From assembly GCA_003151935.1 (NCBI GenBank), contig PLYZ01000068.1, positions 1 through 55,710 on the forward strand: 55,710 bases of DNA. The letters run 5' to 3'. The translations under genes were made by a program, and so were the position numbers. How positions within the stretch are numbered: the first letter of the stretch is position 1; each line of letters starts with the position of its first letter. The notes beneath the pieces are model-generated. The model ran no database searches. It had not been told where the DNA came from and saw nothing but the letters and a program-made list of their open reading frames with translations. Source of the DNA: Candidatus Dormiibacterota bacterium. GTDB lineage: Bacteria > Chloroflexota > Dormibacteria > Dormibacterales > Dormibacteraceae. This document shows positions 1-10,537 of this stretch, in pieces.

Positions 1-778
1 AGCACCCGCCGCCATGGCGCGCGTAGCCGCCATATGTGTCGACCATGATCTTGCGCCCGGTCAGGCCCGCATCCGCGACCGGGCCCCCGACCACGAAGCG
101 ACCAGTGGGATTGATGAAGGTGCGGATGCCGCCGGCTCGCAGCTCCGCCGGGATGACGGCGTCGATCACGTGCTCGGCGATGTCTGCCCGCAGCTGGTCC
201 GTGCCGATCTCGTCGTGGTGCTGCGTGGAAAGCACCACGTTGTCCACTCCGGCCGGCCGGCCATCCTCCCCATAGCGGATGGTGACCTGGACCTTGCCGT
301 CGGGCCGTAAATAGGTGAGCGTCTTGTTGCGTCGCACCTCGGCGAGCCGGCGCGCGAGCCGGTGGGCGAGCATGATCGGCAGCGGCATCAGCTCGGGCGT
401 TTCGTCGCATGCGAAGCCGAACATCATCCCGGAGTCGCCTGCGCCGCCGACGTCGACACCCTGAGCGATGTCCGGGGACTGCTCGTCGATGCTGGTCACG
501 ACACCGCAGGTCTCCGCGTCGAAGCCGTACTTGGCCCGCGTGTAGCCGACCTCGCGAACGGTCTGCCGGATGATCCGAGGGATGTCGACGTAGCAGTCTG
601 TGGTGATCTCGCCCACCACGATCACCAATCCGGTGGTGACGATCGCCTCGCAAGCGACGCGAGCCAGGGGGTCTTTGGCGAGGATCGCGTCGAGGATCGC
701 ATCCGAGATCTGGTCGGCGAGCTTGTCCGGATGGCCTTCGGTGACCGATTCGGACGTGAACAGGGTCGATTCCGCCAT
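1..778 (-). CDS. metK: S-adenosylmethionine synthetase, 3' part missing
   Basis: Makes S-adenosylmethionine from methionine and ATP in the cytosol. About 259 N-terminal residues of a usual ~390-400 are present; the C-terminus lies beyond base 1. Visible family motifs are GHPDK near the N-terminus, [10 protein letters not shown] (the family usually has GAGDQG, so Q is replaced by S), [12 protein letters not shown] and [14 protein letters not shown]. The ATG at 778 is preceded by a GGAGG about 10 nt upstream. It follows patatin, ahcY and apt on the same strand, so synthesis of SAM sits beside hydrolysis of its by-product S-adenosylhomocysteine. The 219-bp gap to patatin contains a dispersed repeat. 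No SAM riboswitch was recognised there. Confidence 0.96.
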   Translation of the reverse strand, partial: MAESTLFTSESVTEGHPDKLADQISDAILDAILAKDPLARVACEAIVTTGLVIVVGEITTDCYVDIPRIIRQTVREVGYTRAKYGFDAETCGVVTSIDEQSPDIAQGVDVGGAGDSGMMFGFACDETPELMPLPIMLAHRLARRLAEVRRNKTLTYLRPDGKVQVTIRYGEDGRPAGVDNVVLSTQHHDEIGTDQLRADIAEHVIDAVIPAELRAGGIRTFINPTGRFVVGGPVADAGLTGRKIMVDTYGGYARHGGGC

Positions 779-861
779 GGCAGCAAGTCCTCCATTGAAT
801 CTCCCACGCCGGCAAGGACAGAGCAGTCCCCAAGCGCCAGGTTCATACCTCTGGGACGGTC

Positions 862-1000
862 AGATCCTAGCTCACCCGCGTGGCCTGGCGGCCGGATTCA
901 TCCCGGCCGCAACTTTGTCTCTTTCGACTCCACCGCGTGCCAGTAGGTCCGATCCTGCTCGCGCCTGCGCGCAGAAGGAACCGCCCACGGTTCCTTCTCA
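862..1000 (-). repeat. Composite palindromic repeat, copy R1
   Basis: Directly follows the patatin stop codon on the minus strand. A 10-bp inverted repeat (AGAAGGAACC 973-982 with GGTTCCTTCT 989-998) uses the last base of the TGA stop as part of its arm. Next come a GCGCGCAGGCGCGAGCAGG-like segment and then a second palindrome, GGCCGGATTCATCCCGGCC, at about 890-909, flanked by an ACAAAGTTGC motif. The same modules recur at 8.35, 8.58, 19.4, 22.1, 25.9 and 42.5 kb. Confidence 0.75.
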
Positions 1001-1849
1001 CTTCAGCTCCAGGTAGTGAATTCCTGAATGGCGGAAGAGCTTCGCGCCTCGTTGCGACAGCAGCGCCGCGGTGGCGGCCCGCGCGGACTCCATCACCTTG
1101 TCGAGGTGCTCGCGCTTCATCTCCCAGGTCGCCGTCGCGGAAGTGACCGGACACAGCACGATGAGGCGCGCCCGATCCCGCAGCTGCTCGTAGTCCGCGA
1201 GCATCTGGTGGTGCAGAGAAAGCTGAAGGGTTCGCGCGATGAGCTCGGGCAGGGTGGTCGGCACCACCGCGTACTCACCTCCGCCCATCAGGCTGATGGC
1301 GAGGACTTCCTTAGCCCCGTCGGCGACGGCGATGCTGAGCGGCGTGTTGTTGACGACGCCACCGTCCAGGTGCTCGCGATCGGCGATGCGAACCGACGGG
1401 AACAACCCAGGGATGGCGGTGGAGGCGAGCAGGGCCGGCGTCAGCGCGCCTGAGCGGAACACCGCGGGCTTGCCCGCGTTGAGGTCGGTTGCCACCACCG
1501 CCAGCGGGACGCGCAGCTGTTCGAAGGTCGTGACGCCGGTCAACGCCTGCGCCCGTTCGATCAGGCGGCGGATGTTCTGCTGCGGCAGCGCGCTCACCTG
1601 GTCCCGCCTCAGGCCCGAGAGGATCATGCCGAGCGGGTGGGCGCGAAACACCTCCACCGCCTGCCGCGACATCCAGACCTCTCGCAGCATCATGGTGCCG
1701 GCGAGCGAGGGATAGGCCGCGATCGCGCTGCCGTTCAGGGCGCCGACGCTGGTGCCGATGACGGCCACGGGAGGGTCAACGCCCGCTTCGAACAGGCCCT
1801 GCAGGACCCCGACCTGGGCGGCGCCTCGGGCGCCGCCTCCGCCCAGCAC
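998..1849 (-). CDS. Patatin-like phospholipase
   Basis: Predicted serine lipid acyl hydrolase of the RssA/patatin family, 283 residues. The N-terminus carries the oxyanion-hole GGGARG. The nucleophile motif is GTSVG (residues ~34-38), and the DGG of the Ser-Asp dyad is in LDGGVVNN. A GTG start at 1849 places the glycine-rich loop almost at the N-terminus, which is short but normal for small bacterial patatins. No ATG is available after the in-frame TAA that ends ahcY 30 bp upstream. It is probably co-transcribed with ahcY. A repeat hairpin begins within its stop codon. Its substrate cannot be told from sequence. Confidence 0.9.
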   Translation of the reverse strand: MLGGGGARGAAQVGVLQGLFEAGVDPPVAVIGTSVGALNGSAIAAYPSLAGTMMLREVWMSRQAVEVFRAHPLGMILSGLRRDQVSALPQQNIRRLIERAQALTGVTTFEQLRVPLAVVATDLNAGKPAVFRSGALTPALLASTAIPGLFPSVRIADREHLDGGVVNNTPLSIAVADGAKEVLAISLMGGGEYAVVPTTLPELIARTLQLSLHHQMLADYEQLRDRARLIVLCPVTSATATWEMKREHLDKVMESARAATAALLSQRGAKLFRHSGIHYLELK

Positions 1850-1879
1850 CCAGGTGCGCCGAGCGGGCCCAAAGATGAG

Positions 1880-3688
<1,809 letters not shown>

Positions 3689-3692
<4 letters not shown>

Positions 3693-4678
3693 ATCACCGA
3701 ACGGAAGTATTCCAGGGTCCGGACCAGGCCGTCCTCGAGCGACACCTCGGGCTCCCAGCCGAGCAGAGTCCGGGCGCGCGTGATGTCCGGACGGCGCTGC
3801 TTCGGGTCGTCGACCGGCAGGTCGCGATAGACGATCTCGCTCTTCGAGTTGGCCAGACGGATAATCGTTTCGGCCAGCTGGAGAACGGTCACCTCGCTCG
3901 GGTTGCCGAGGTTGACGGGCATCTCGTCGCCGCGCTCGAGTACGCCCAGAACGCCTCTCACCAGGTCGGACACGTAACAGAGGCTGCGCGTCTGGGAGCC
4001 GTCGCCATAAACGGTGAGCGGTTCGCCCCTCAGGGCCTGGGCCATGAAGTTGGGGACTGCGCGGCCGTCCGACACCTGCATGCGCGGGCCATGCGTGTTG
4101 AAGATTCGGATGATCCTCGTGTCCACCTGGTGCGCGCGGTGATAAGCCATCGCGAAGGCTTCGGCGCACCGTTTGGCCTCGTCGTAGCAGCCGCGTGGCC
4201 CGATCGGATTCACGTTGCCCCAGTAGGACTCTGGCTGCGGATGGACGAGAGGGTCCCCGTAGACCTCGGAGGTCGAGGCGAGCAGGAACGTCGCGCCCTT
4301 GGCCCGCGCCAGCCCCAGCATGTTCATCGTCCCCACAGTGCCGACCTTCAGGGTGTGAATCGGATTCGCGTCGTACTGCGGCGGTGACGCGGGCGAGGCG
4401 AAGTGCAGGACGTATCGCGCATCACCACCCACGAAAATCCCGTGGTTGACATCGGATTGCCGAAACTCGAAGTCGGGATGCCCTTCGAGCGTGCGCAGGT
4501 TTTCACGGGAGCCCGTGATCAAGTTGTCCAACGCCAGCACACGCATGCCGCTGTCGAGCAGCGCCTGGCAGAGGTGAGAGCCTATGAAGCCGGCACCGCC
4601 CGACACGACGGCCCGCGGCTTATTCGCGGCCAATTCCTCGATAGGTGAACCCAAGGCCGCGCATGGCGGCCGGATCAT
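3689..4678 (-). CDS. UDP-glucuronate decarboxylase (UDP-xylose synthase), SDR family
   Basis: Extended short-chain dehydrogenase that decarboxylates UDP-glucuronate to UDP-xylose. It shows the NAD motif GGAGFIGSH near residue 27, [14 protein letters not shown], and the active-site Tyr-Lys in CYDEAKR preceded by [11 protein letters not shown], all typical of UXS. The substrate would be produced by the gene directly upstream, UDP-glucose dehydrogenase, whose 3' end it overlaps. The ATG at 4678 gives a 59-bp overlap. A TTG near 4633 (before [12 protein letters not shown]) would give a much shorter overlap and is equally possible. It is coupled to apt downstream, which is an unusual partner. Confidence 0.9.
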
Positions 4679-5915
4679 AGATATTGCGACCGTCGATCAC
4701 CACAGGCCTCCTCATCGACTTCTTGACACGTCCCAGGTCGAGGACTCGAAACTCGTTCCACTCGGTGATCACGACCACAGCGTCGGCGCCGGCCGCCACC
4801 TCGTATGCACCGTCCATGTACTCGATGTCAGGAAGGATGCTGCGCGCGCGGTCCATCGCCGCGGGGTCGTAAGCCCTTACCACCGCGCCGGCCGCCAGCA
4901 AGACCTTGGCGATATCGATGCTGGGCGCCTCCCGAAGGTCGTCTGTGTTGGGCTTGAACGCGAGCCCGAAGAGCCCGATGACCTGGTCTTGCAGCACCTC
5001 GAGACATTCCCGCAACTTGTCGATCACGAGCATGCGCTGGTCCTGGTTGATGTCCATCACCGCGTGCAGCAGCTCAGGGTGATAGTCGAAGCGCTCAGCC
5101 AGTGCCGCCAGTGCCTTCACGTCTTTCGGAAAGCAAGAGCCCCCGTACCCGATGCCCGCGTCGAGGAAGCTCGGTCCGATGCGCTTGTCGAGGCCCATGC
5201 CTTCCGCAACGAGCTTGGCGTCGGCGTCGACACGCTCGCAGATCCGAGCGATCTCGTTGATAAACGAGATGCGCGCGGCAAGGAATGCGTTGGAGGCGTA
5301 CTTCACCATCTCGGCCGTGTAGATGTTCGGGGTGATCAGGATGGGCGCGTCGAGCGGGGCGTACAGCCGCGCCACCTTTTCCGCGGCCTCCCGGTCGTGG
5401 CTGCCGATGACCACGCGATCGGGGTGCATGAAGTCCTGGATCGCCGAGCCCTCGCGGAGAAACTCGGGATTCGACACGACGGCGGCCGAATGGCCGCGAT
5501 TGGGCTTGCGCAAGACGCTCGAAACCATGTCGCCCGTGAGCGGCGGCACCGTTGACTTGTTGACGACCACAAGCGGGCCGTCCATGCAGTTCGCGATGGA
5601 CGTGGCGGCCGCCTCGACGTATGACAGGTCGGCCTCGCCGCCCTCGCCTTCGGGCGTGCTCACCGCGATGATGGCGTACTCGGCGCCGGGCACGGCGTCT
5701 TCGTAGGCGGTGGTGAATCGAATCCGGCCCGCCCTGGCGTTTCGCTCGACCAGCTCTTTCAACCCGGGCTCGTAAAAGGGAACGTGATGACTCTTGAGCT
5801 GCGCGATCTTCTCGCGGTCGATGTCGACGACGGTGACGTCGTTTCCGAGGTCGGCAAGGCAGGCGGCGGTCGTGAGTCCAACGTAGCCGGCGCCGATGAC
5901 CGCAACCTTGCTCAA
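4620..5915 (-). CDS. ugd: UDP-glucose 6-dehydrogenase
   Basis: Oxidises UDP-glucose to UDP-glucuronate with two NAD; 431 residues, normal for the family. Visible features are the N-terminal Rossmann motif [22 protein letters not shown], and the catalytic-cysteine motif [12 protein letters not shown] at about residues 255-266. The C-terminal UDP-binding domain contains [16 protein letters not shown]. With the decarboxylase gene just downstream it forms a two-step route from UDP-glucose to UDP-xylose for surface polysaccharide. Confidence 0.96.
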   Translation of the reverse strand: MSKVAVIGAGYVGLTTAACLADLGNDVTVVDIDREKIAQLKSHHVPFYEPGLKELVERNARAGRIRFTTAYEDAVPGAEYAIIAVSTPEGEGGEADLSYVEAAATSIANCMDGPLVVVNKSTVPPLTGDMVSSVLRKPNRGHSAAVVSNPEFLREGSAIQDFMHPDRVVIGSHDREAAEKVARLYAPLDAPILITPNIYTAEMVKYASNAFLAARISFINEIARICERVDADAKLVAEGMGLDKRIGPSFLDAGIGYGGSCFPKDVKALAALAERFDYHPELLHAVMDINQDQRMLVIDKLRECLEVLQDQVIGLFGLAFKPNTDDLREAPSIDIAKVLLAAGAVVRAYDPAAMDRARSILPDIEYMDGAYEVAAGADAVVVITEWNEFRVLDLGRVKKSMRRPVVIDGRNIYDPAAMRGLGFTYRGIGRE

Positions 5916-5971
5916 ATCGCGGCGATTATCTCAGTTCGAATCTCGGTTCCCTCTTTCGATTCTCCGCGAGC

Positions 5972-6027
5972 GCCGGCTCCCGCGGGCTTCGGGTTGGGGC
6001 CTTCGGCGCGGGTGCCGGCTCCCGCGG
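5972..6027. repeat. 14-bp direct repeat pair
   Basis: GCCGGCTCCCGCGG occurs at 5972-5985 and again at 6014-6027, in the 119-bp gap between the GT4 stop codon and the ugd start. No gene was seen here. Function unknown. Confidence 0.5.
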
Positions 6028-6034
6028 ACAAAAC

Positions 6035-7153
6035 TCACCGCCGCAGCAGCGACTCGTAGGCCGCGATCGTTTGCCGGGCGGTCTTCCGCCAGCTGAACTC
6101 GCGTGCCCGCTCGAGCCCGGCGCGACGCCACCGCTCCGGTTCCGCACTCATGCTCGCGGCGGCGCGCCCGAGAGCCTGGGCATCGCCGTCGTCCACCAGC
6201 AAGCCCGCCTCGCCGACCACCTCCGGCAGGCTCGAGTTGCGAAACGCGGCCACCGGGCAACCGCAAGCCATCGCTTCGAGGCATGGAAGCCCAAACCCCT
6301 CATACCGGCTCGGGAAAACGAAGCACCCGGCTGCCGTGTACAGGTCGGCGAGCTCCGCATCGTCCACACGCCCGAGCAACCTGGCGCCGGGCATGCTCGG
6401 AGGAGCCTGGCGGCCAGGGTCGCCTGCCACGATGAGCTTCAGCTGAGGACGAGCCTCCCGCGCCGAAGCCAATGCTCGCAGCAGTGCCGCAGGATCTTTG
6501 CGCGCGTCGAGAGCGCCGACGAACAGCAGGTAGCCGCTATCCAGGCCCCACCTCTGTAGGACCCTCTCATGCGCTCCCTGCCTTGGCTTGAACACGTCAT
6601 CCGCCGCTTCGAGCACGACACGAATCCGGCGCGGATCGACACCCGCGATGCTGGCGGCGTCGGCCGCCGTGGCCTTGGAAACCGCAACCACGACGTCCGC
6701 GCGCTTCAAAAGACGCTTGCCCAGCCAGAACCGGAGGCGCTCGCCCCTCATCCGCGGGCCGCCCCACGCCCACGGGATCATGTCGTGCACGGTGACCGCG
6801 AGCGGGCATGGTGAACGGCCTGGCAGCCGGAGGTCGACCGCGTGGTACAGGTCGGGCCGGATTCGTTCGAGGTCTCCCCTCAGCGCCACGGCTTCCTCGT
6901 AGCCGGCGAGCTGGCCGTGATAGCGGCGGCGCGAGCCGGCGAGGCGGTAAGCACCCGGCGGCAGCTCAGGCTCATCCAGCCCCGCGTCGAGAAGCAGCGT
7001 CAACCTGGAGTCGAAACCTTCGGCGATCAGCCCCTTGAGCAGGCCCCGTGCGTACGAACCGACGCCGCGGGCAGCGCCGGGGCCCTGGAGCGGCCGCATG
7101 TCCAGCAGCACAGACTGCCCGGTTCGGGATGAGATCACGAGTCGAGCCATCAT
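6035..7153 (-). CDS. Glycosyltransferase family 4
   Basis: About 372-residue GT-B fold glycosyltransferase transferring sugar from a nucleotide-sugar donor, probably to a polysaccharide intermediate at the inner membrane. The N-terminal acceptor half has GVGSYARGLL. The C-terminal donor half has VAVSKATAADAA, LLFVGALDARKDPAALLRA and the GT4 EX7E motif in YEGFGLPCLEAMACG. The start is taken at ATG 7153, or the adjacent ATG 7150; the longer frame would run into the divergent gene. Only about 12 bp separate it from the start of the divergent dehydrogenase, leaving no room for a normal leader on both sides. Acceptor and sugar are unknown. Confidence 0.88.
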   Translation of the reverse strand: MMARLVISSRTGQSVLLDMRPLQGPGAARGVGSYARGLLKGLIAEGFDSRLTLLLDAGLDEPELPPGAYRLAGSRRRYHGQLAGYEEAVALRGDLERIRPDLYHAVDLRLPGRSPCPLAVTVHDMIPWAWGGPRMRGERLRFWLGKRLLKRADVVVAVSKATAADAASIAGVDPRRIRVVLEAADDVFKPRQGAHERVLQRWGLDSGYLLFVGALDARKDPAALLRALASAREARPQLKLIVAGDPGRQAPPSMPGARLLGRVDDAELADLYTAAGCFVFPSRYEGFGLPCLEAMACGCPVAAFRNSSLPEVVGEAGLLVDDGDAQALGRAAASMSAEPERWRRAGLERAREFSWRKTARQTIAAYESLLRR

Positions 7154-7156
7154 AAT
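7151..7156 (+). promoter_or_regulatory. -10-like box (CATAAT) of a probable leaderless start
   Basis: CATAAT lies 9 nt before the ATG at 7166 and there is no Shine-Dalgarno sequence. The divergent GT4 gene starts immediately on the other side. This fits a transcript starting at or near the start codon. Confidence 0.35.
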
Positions 7157-7165
7157 TTGGCCGCC

Positions 7166-8356
7166 ATGGACCATCCACTTGACGTTGTCGTCGTCGGCGG
7201 CTGCGGCCACGTCGGCCTGCCGCTCGCCCTCGCGCTCGCCGACTGCGGTTACAAGGTGGGCATCGACGACCTTGACGCCGCGAAAGTCGCTCTGGTCAAA
7301 TCGGGCAACGTCCCCTTCCTCGAGAACGGCGCGGACGCCCTCTTGAGGAGGCTGCTGCCCACGGGACGCCTGGAGCTTGCCTCAGACCCGCGCACGGTCA
7401 GCCGCACTGACACGGTGATCCTGGTCATCGGGACGCCCATCGACGAGTTCATGAACCCGTCGGTCCGCATCTTCGACAAGGTCATAGACGACCTCGCGCC
7501 CAACCTGAACAAGGGCTCGTTGATCGTGCTCCGCTCGACTGTCTTCCCGGGTACGACGGAATCGGTCGAGCGGCGCCTGCGGAGCTCTGGCGTAGAGGCC
7601 GACGTGGCCTTCTGCCCCGAGCGGATCGCCGAAGGCCACGCCCTGGAAGAGCTGCGGACGCTGCCGCAGCTGGTGGGGACGACCTCGGATCGAGCGTTCA
7701 ACAAGGCGAGCGCCCTGTTCGAGCGGCTCGGCGTCAGCGTCGTTCGCACCACTCCGCTCGAAGCGGAGCTGGCCAAGCTGCTCACCAACACCTGGCGCTA
7801 CATGAAGTTTGCGATCGCCAACCAGTTTTTCCAGATCGCCCACCGGTCGGGCCTCGACTACAACCGCGTGCTCGATGCCATCCGCCACGACTACCCCCGC
7901 GCCGCCGACCTGCCGGGACCCGGCTTCGCAGCCGGGCCGTGCCTGTTGAAGGACACGATGCAGCTTTCGGCTTTCACGCCAGACCACTTTCCTATGGGCC
8001 AGGCGGCGATGCAGATCAACGAGGGACTGCCCAACTACATCGTGGACACGCTCAACTCGCGACAGTCGCTGCAGGGGCGAACCGTCGGCATACTCGGCAT
8101 GGCCTTCAAAGGCGAGTCGGACGACCCGCGGGCCTCGCTCAGCTACAAGCTCCGCAAGCTGGCCGCCTTCAAAGGGGCGCGCGTCATGTGCACGGACCCG
8201 TTCATCGACGACCCGACTTTCGAATCCCTGGAGAACGTGCTGAGCGGGTCCGACGTCCTGGTGATCGCGGCGCCCCACAAGGCCTATCACACGCTGGACC
8301 TTGACGGTCGCGACGTCGTAGACATCTGGGGCATTACGGGACCAATCCGTTTATGA
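7166..8356 (+). CDS. Nucleotide-sugar dehydrogenase, WecC/TviB-like
   Basis: 396-residue member of the UDP-glucose/GDP-mannose dehydrogenase superfamily that oxidises C6 of a UDP-hexose or UDP-N-acetylhexosamine to the uronate. N-terminal motif VVGGCGHVGLPLALALAD; VIGTPIDE is the signature of the UDP-ManNAc/UDP-GlcNAc dehydrogenase branch, unlike the STPEGEGG of ugd at 4.6 kb. Catalytic cysteine is in GPCLLKDTMQL. The C-terminal domain has GMAFKGESDDPRAS. Start at ATG 7166; an in-frame TTG at 7157 is less likely. A repeat hairpin begins at the stop codon. Probably supplies a uronic acid for the neighbouring polysaccharide genes; the exact substrate is not determinable. Confidence 0.9.
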   Translation: MDHPLDVVVVGGCGHVGLPLALALADCGYKVGIDDLDAAKVALVKSGNVPFLENGADALLRRLLPTGRLELASDPRTVSRTDTVILVIGTPIDEFMNPSVRIFDKVIDDLAPNLNKGSLIVLRSTVFPGTTESVERRLRSSGVEADVAFCPERIAEGHALEELRTLPQLVGTTSDRAFNKASALFERLGVSVVRTTPLEAELAKLLTNTWRYMKFAIANQFFQIAHRSGLDYNRVLDAIRHDYPRAADLPGPGFAAGPCLLKDTMQLSAFTPDHFPMGQAAMQINEGLPNYIVDTLNSRQSLQGRTVGILGMAFKGESDDPRASLSYKLRKLAAFKGARVMCTDPFIDDPTFESLENVLSGSDVLVIAAPHKAYHTLDLDGRDVVDIWGITGPIRL

Positions 8357-8580
8357 GAGGGAACGCGGCGTTCCCTCTGCGGGCAAGCGCGAGCAGGAAG
8401 CGACTTACTGATCGCATCGCGCCTAGCGGCGCTGCTCACCTTTTCGTTTGAGGATGAGATTTATTTCAGAGGATCCAGGCGACGTTTGGTGGCTTCAGGC
8501 ATCGTGGGTTAGACGCCCTGGCGAAGCCAGGCCTACCGGCGACGCATGAAAGTCCTGGTCACTGGCGCGGCCGGGTTGGA
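8353..8580 (+). repeat. Tandem duplicated repeat block, copy 1, with epimerase 5' remnant
   Basis: The block starts with the stop-abutting palindrome (AGAGGGAAC / GTTCCCTCT, about 8356-8378). It continues with GCAAGCGCGAGCAGGA, an AT-richer spacer, and the imperfect palindrome CCTGGCGAAGCCAGG. It ends with CCTACCGGCGACGC, an ATG at 8546 and ten codons reading MKVLVTGAAG. The last part is nearly identical to the start of the epimerase gene at 8793 (MKILVTGAAG), after which homology stops. The remnant frame runs only to a TAA at 8705-8707, so no functional protein is expected. Confidence 0.8.
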
Positions 8581-8792
8581 TATGAGAGGAAACCCGGATG
8601 GTTTCCTCTGCGCGCAAGCGCGAGCAGGATGGGGCCTATTGATTGCATCGCGCCTGCGTGTTCCCGCCGCAGGCGCTGCTCTCCTTCCGGTATTCGGATG
8701 GGATTAACGAATCTGTCAATCTTCGCAACGAGAAGGGGACAGTCAGGGACGTGGGTTAGGCGGCCTGGCGTAGCCAGGCCTACCGGCGACGC
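8581..8792 (+). repeat. Tandem duplicated repeat block, copy 2
   Basis: Begins with the same palindrome (AGAGGAAACC 8585-8594 with GGTTTCCTCT 8600-8609), followed by GCGCAAGCGCGAGCAGGA, an imperfect palindrome around CGCCTGCG..CGCAGGCG, a diverged spacer, and GGCCTGGCGTAGCCAGGCC. It ends with CCTACCGGCGACGC immediately before the epimerase ATG. With copy 1 it fills the whole 436-bp gap from 8357 to 8792; no other gene is visible there. Confidence 0.75.
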
Positions 8793-9815
8793 ATGAAGAT
8801 CCTGGTCACCGGGGCGGCCGGGTTCATCTGCGGATACCTGGTCGCTGATCTACTCCATGCGGGCCACGAGGTGGTCGGCGTCGACAACTACAGCAAGTAC
8901 GGACCGGTCAGGCGCAGCTTCGACGGCGACCTGCGCTACCGGCTGGTCGAGGGCGACGCCAAGAATGCGAAGCTCCTGACCGAGCTTGCAGTCGACTGCG
9001 ACCAGCTCGTGGCCGGGGCCGCGATGATCGGAGGCATCTCGTACTTCCACGAGTTCGCGTACGACCTGCTCGCGGAGAACGAGCGCATCTGCGCCGCCAC
9101 GTTCGATGCCGCCATCAACGCCCACCGCGCCGGCCGGCTCAAGAAGATCACTGTCATCTCGAGCAGCATGGTGTTCGAATCGGCGACGACCTTCCCCACC
9201 CGAGAGGGCGCGCAGATCACAAGCCCGCCTCCGCGATCGACCTATGGCTTTCAGAAGCTGGCGACCGAGTTCTTCGCCCATGGGGCACACGAGCAGTACG
9301 GCCTGCCCTACACGATCGTGCGGCCGTTCAACTGCGTCGGCGTCGGCGAGCGCCGTGCTTTGCGCGATCACCAGGTCATGAGTGGGAACGTCAAGCTCGC
9401 GATGAGCCATGTCGTCCCCGATCTATGCCAGAAGGCGTTGAAGGGCCAGGACCCGCTGCACATCCTGGGCGACGGCAGCCAGGTGCGGCACTATACATAC
9501 GGCGGTGACCTGGCGCGGGGGATCCGGATCGCCATGGAATCGGAAAAGGCCCTGAACGACGATTTCAACCTCTCGACTGCAGAATCGACAACCGTTCGCG
9601 AGCTGGCTGAGGCCATCTGGCACAAGGTCCACGGGGACGTCCGCCCTCTTCACCTCGTGTCCGACCCGCCTTACGAGCACGACGTGCAGATGCGTGTCCC
9701 CGACGTCGACAAGGCGCGCGAGGTTCTCGGTTTCGAGGCGACGACCTCTCTCGACGAGATGCTCGACGAGGTGATTCCCTGGATCCAGGAAGAGATCAAG
9801 GCAGGCCGGATCTAA
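8793..9815 (+). CDS. NAD-dependent nucleotide-sugar epimerase/dehydratase
   Basis: 340-residue extended SDR enzyme acting on a nucleotide sugar. The Rossmann loop reads GAAGFICG, so the third glycine of the usual GxxGxxG is Cys, which is uncommon. SSSMVFES holds the catalytic Ser region and YGFQKLATEFF the Tyr-x3-Lys pair. The C-terminal half (LHILGDGSQVRHYTYGGDLA, LNLSTAE-like) matches the family. Its start codon and upstream 20 bp are duplicated 247 bp earlier. It lies between the WecC-like dehydrogenase and a GT2 gene, which supports a role in a surface glycan. Specificity is unknown. Confidence 0.88.
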   Translation: MKILVTGAAGFICGYLVADLLHAGHEVVGVDNYSKYGPVRRSFDGDLRYRLVEGDAKNAKLLTELAVDCDQLVAGAAMIGGISYFHEFAYDLLAENERICAATFDAAINAHRAGRLKKITVISSSMVFESATTFPTREGAQITSPPPRSTYGFQKLATEFFAHGAHEQYGLPYTIVRPFNCVGVGERRALRDHQVMSGNVKLAMSHVVPDLCQKALKGQDPLHILGDGSQVRHYTYGGDLARGIRIAMESEKALNDDFNLSTAESTTVRELAEAIWHKVHGDVRPLHLVSDPPYEHDVQMRVPDVDKAREVLGFEATTSLDEMLDEVIPWIQEEIKAGRI

Positions 9816-9841
9816 TCGACGATTCACCAGCTCTCAGCGTC

Positions 9842-10537
9842 GTGATTCCCGTCTACAACGAAGGCGAAAACGTGGTGCCGACGCTGCGCGGGGTCGTCGA
9901 GCGAACCCGTACGCGACCGCTCGAGGTACTCGTCGTGCACGACTTCGACGAGGACACCACGGTCCCCGTCGTCAAGCGCCTGCAGGCAGAGATGCCGGAG
10001 CTGCGCCTTCACCGCAACACGCTCGGGCGCGGCGTTCTGAACGCGATGAAGTCCGGCCTGCGAGCGGCGCGGGCTCCCTATGTGCTCGTCACCATGGGTG
10101 ATGGCTCGGACAACCCTGAGGACATCGACCCGATGTACGAGCTGGCGCGCGCCGGGGCCGACGTCGTGGCGGGGTCGCGCTACATGCGCGGCGGGCGCCA
10201 GGTTGGTGGTCCTCTTCTAAAGCGATCGATGTCGCGCGTCGCCGGCCTGTCGCTGCACTGGCTCGGCGGAGTCCCGGTGCACGACGCCACGAGCAACTTC
10301 CGGATGTACTCGAAGCGGTTGCTCAACCAGGTGACCATCGAGTCGACCGGCGGCTTTGAGCTCGGCATCGAGCTGACCGTCAAAGCACACCTGCTCGGAA
10401 TGCGCGTCGCGGAGGTGCCGACGACGTGGCGCGACCGGACGGCCGGCCAGAGCCGGTTTCGCCTATGGCAGTGGCTGCCGCGCTACATGAAGTGGTACCG
10501 GCGCGGTTTGGCGGGTCGCTTCAAGAAGTTTTCATGA
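9842..10537 (+). CDS. Glycosyltransferase family 2 (polyprenyl-phosphate type)
   Basis: At least 231 residues with GT-A fold motifs: IPVYNEGENV at the N-terminus, MGDGSDNPEDID (the metal/donor DxD-like region), and GSRYMRGG. The length and lack of membrane helices fit the dolichyl/undecaprenyl-phosphate sugar transferase group. The conserved first strand (LSVV) is coded just before the GTG at 9842, but no ATG, GTG or TTG is in frame upstream. Either the strand is shortened or a rare start codon is used. The gene follows the epimerase by 26 bp and converges on rfbB with a 17-bp overlap. Confidence 0.85.
   Translation: MIPVYNEGENVVPTLRGVVERTRTRPLEVLVVHDFDEDTTVPVVKRLQAEMPELRLHRNTLGRGVLNAMKSGLRAARAPYVLVTMGDGSDNPEDIDPMYELARAGADVVAGSRYMRGGRQVGGPLLKRSMSRVAGLSLHWLGGVPVHDATSNFRMYSKRLLNQVTIESTGGFELGIELTVKAHLLGMRVAEVPTTWRDRTAGQSRFRLWQWLPRYMKWYRRGLAGRFKKFS

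Noticed and set aside
779-997. Possible SAM riboswitch before metK
   Set aside because: The gap is explained by the patatin-end repeat (two palindromes); no SAM-I, SAM-II or SAM-IV core was recognised.
3693-4169. N-terminal extension of apt
   Set aside because: Out-of-frame shadow of the decarboxylase gene; true apt starts at the ATGA overlap at 3692.
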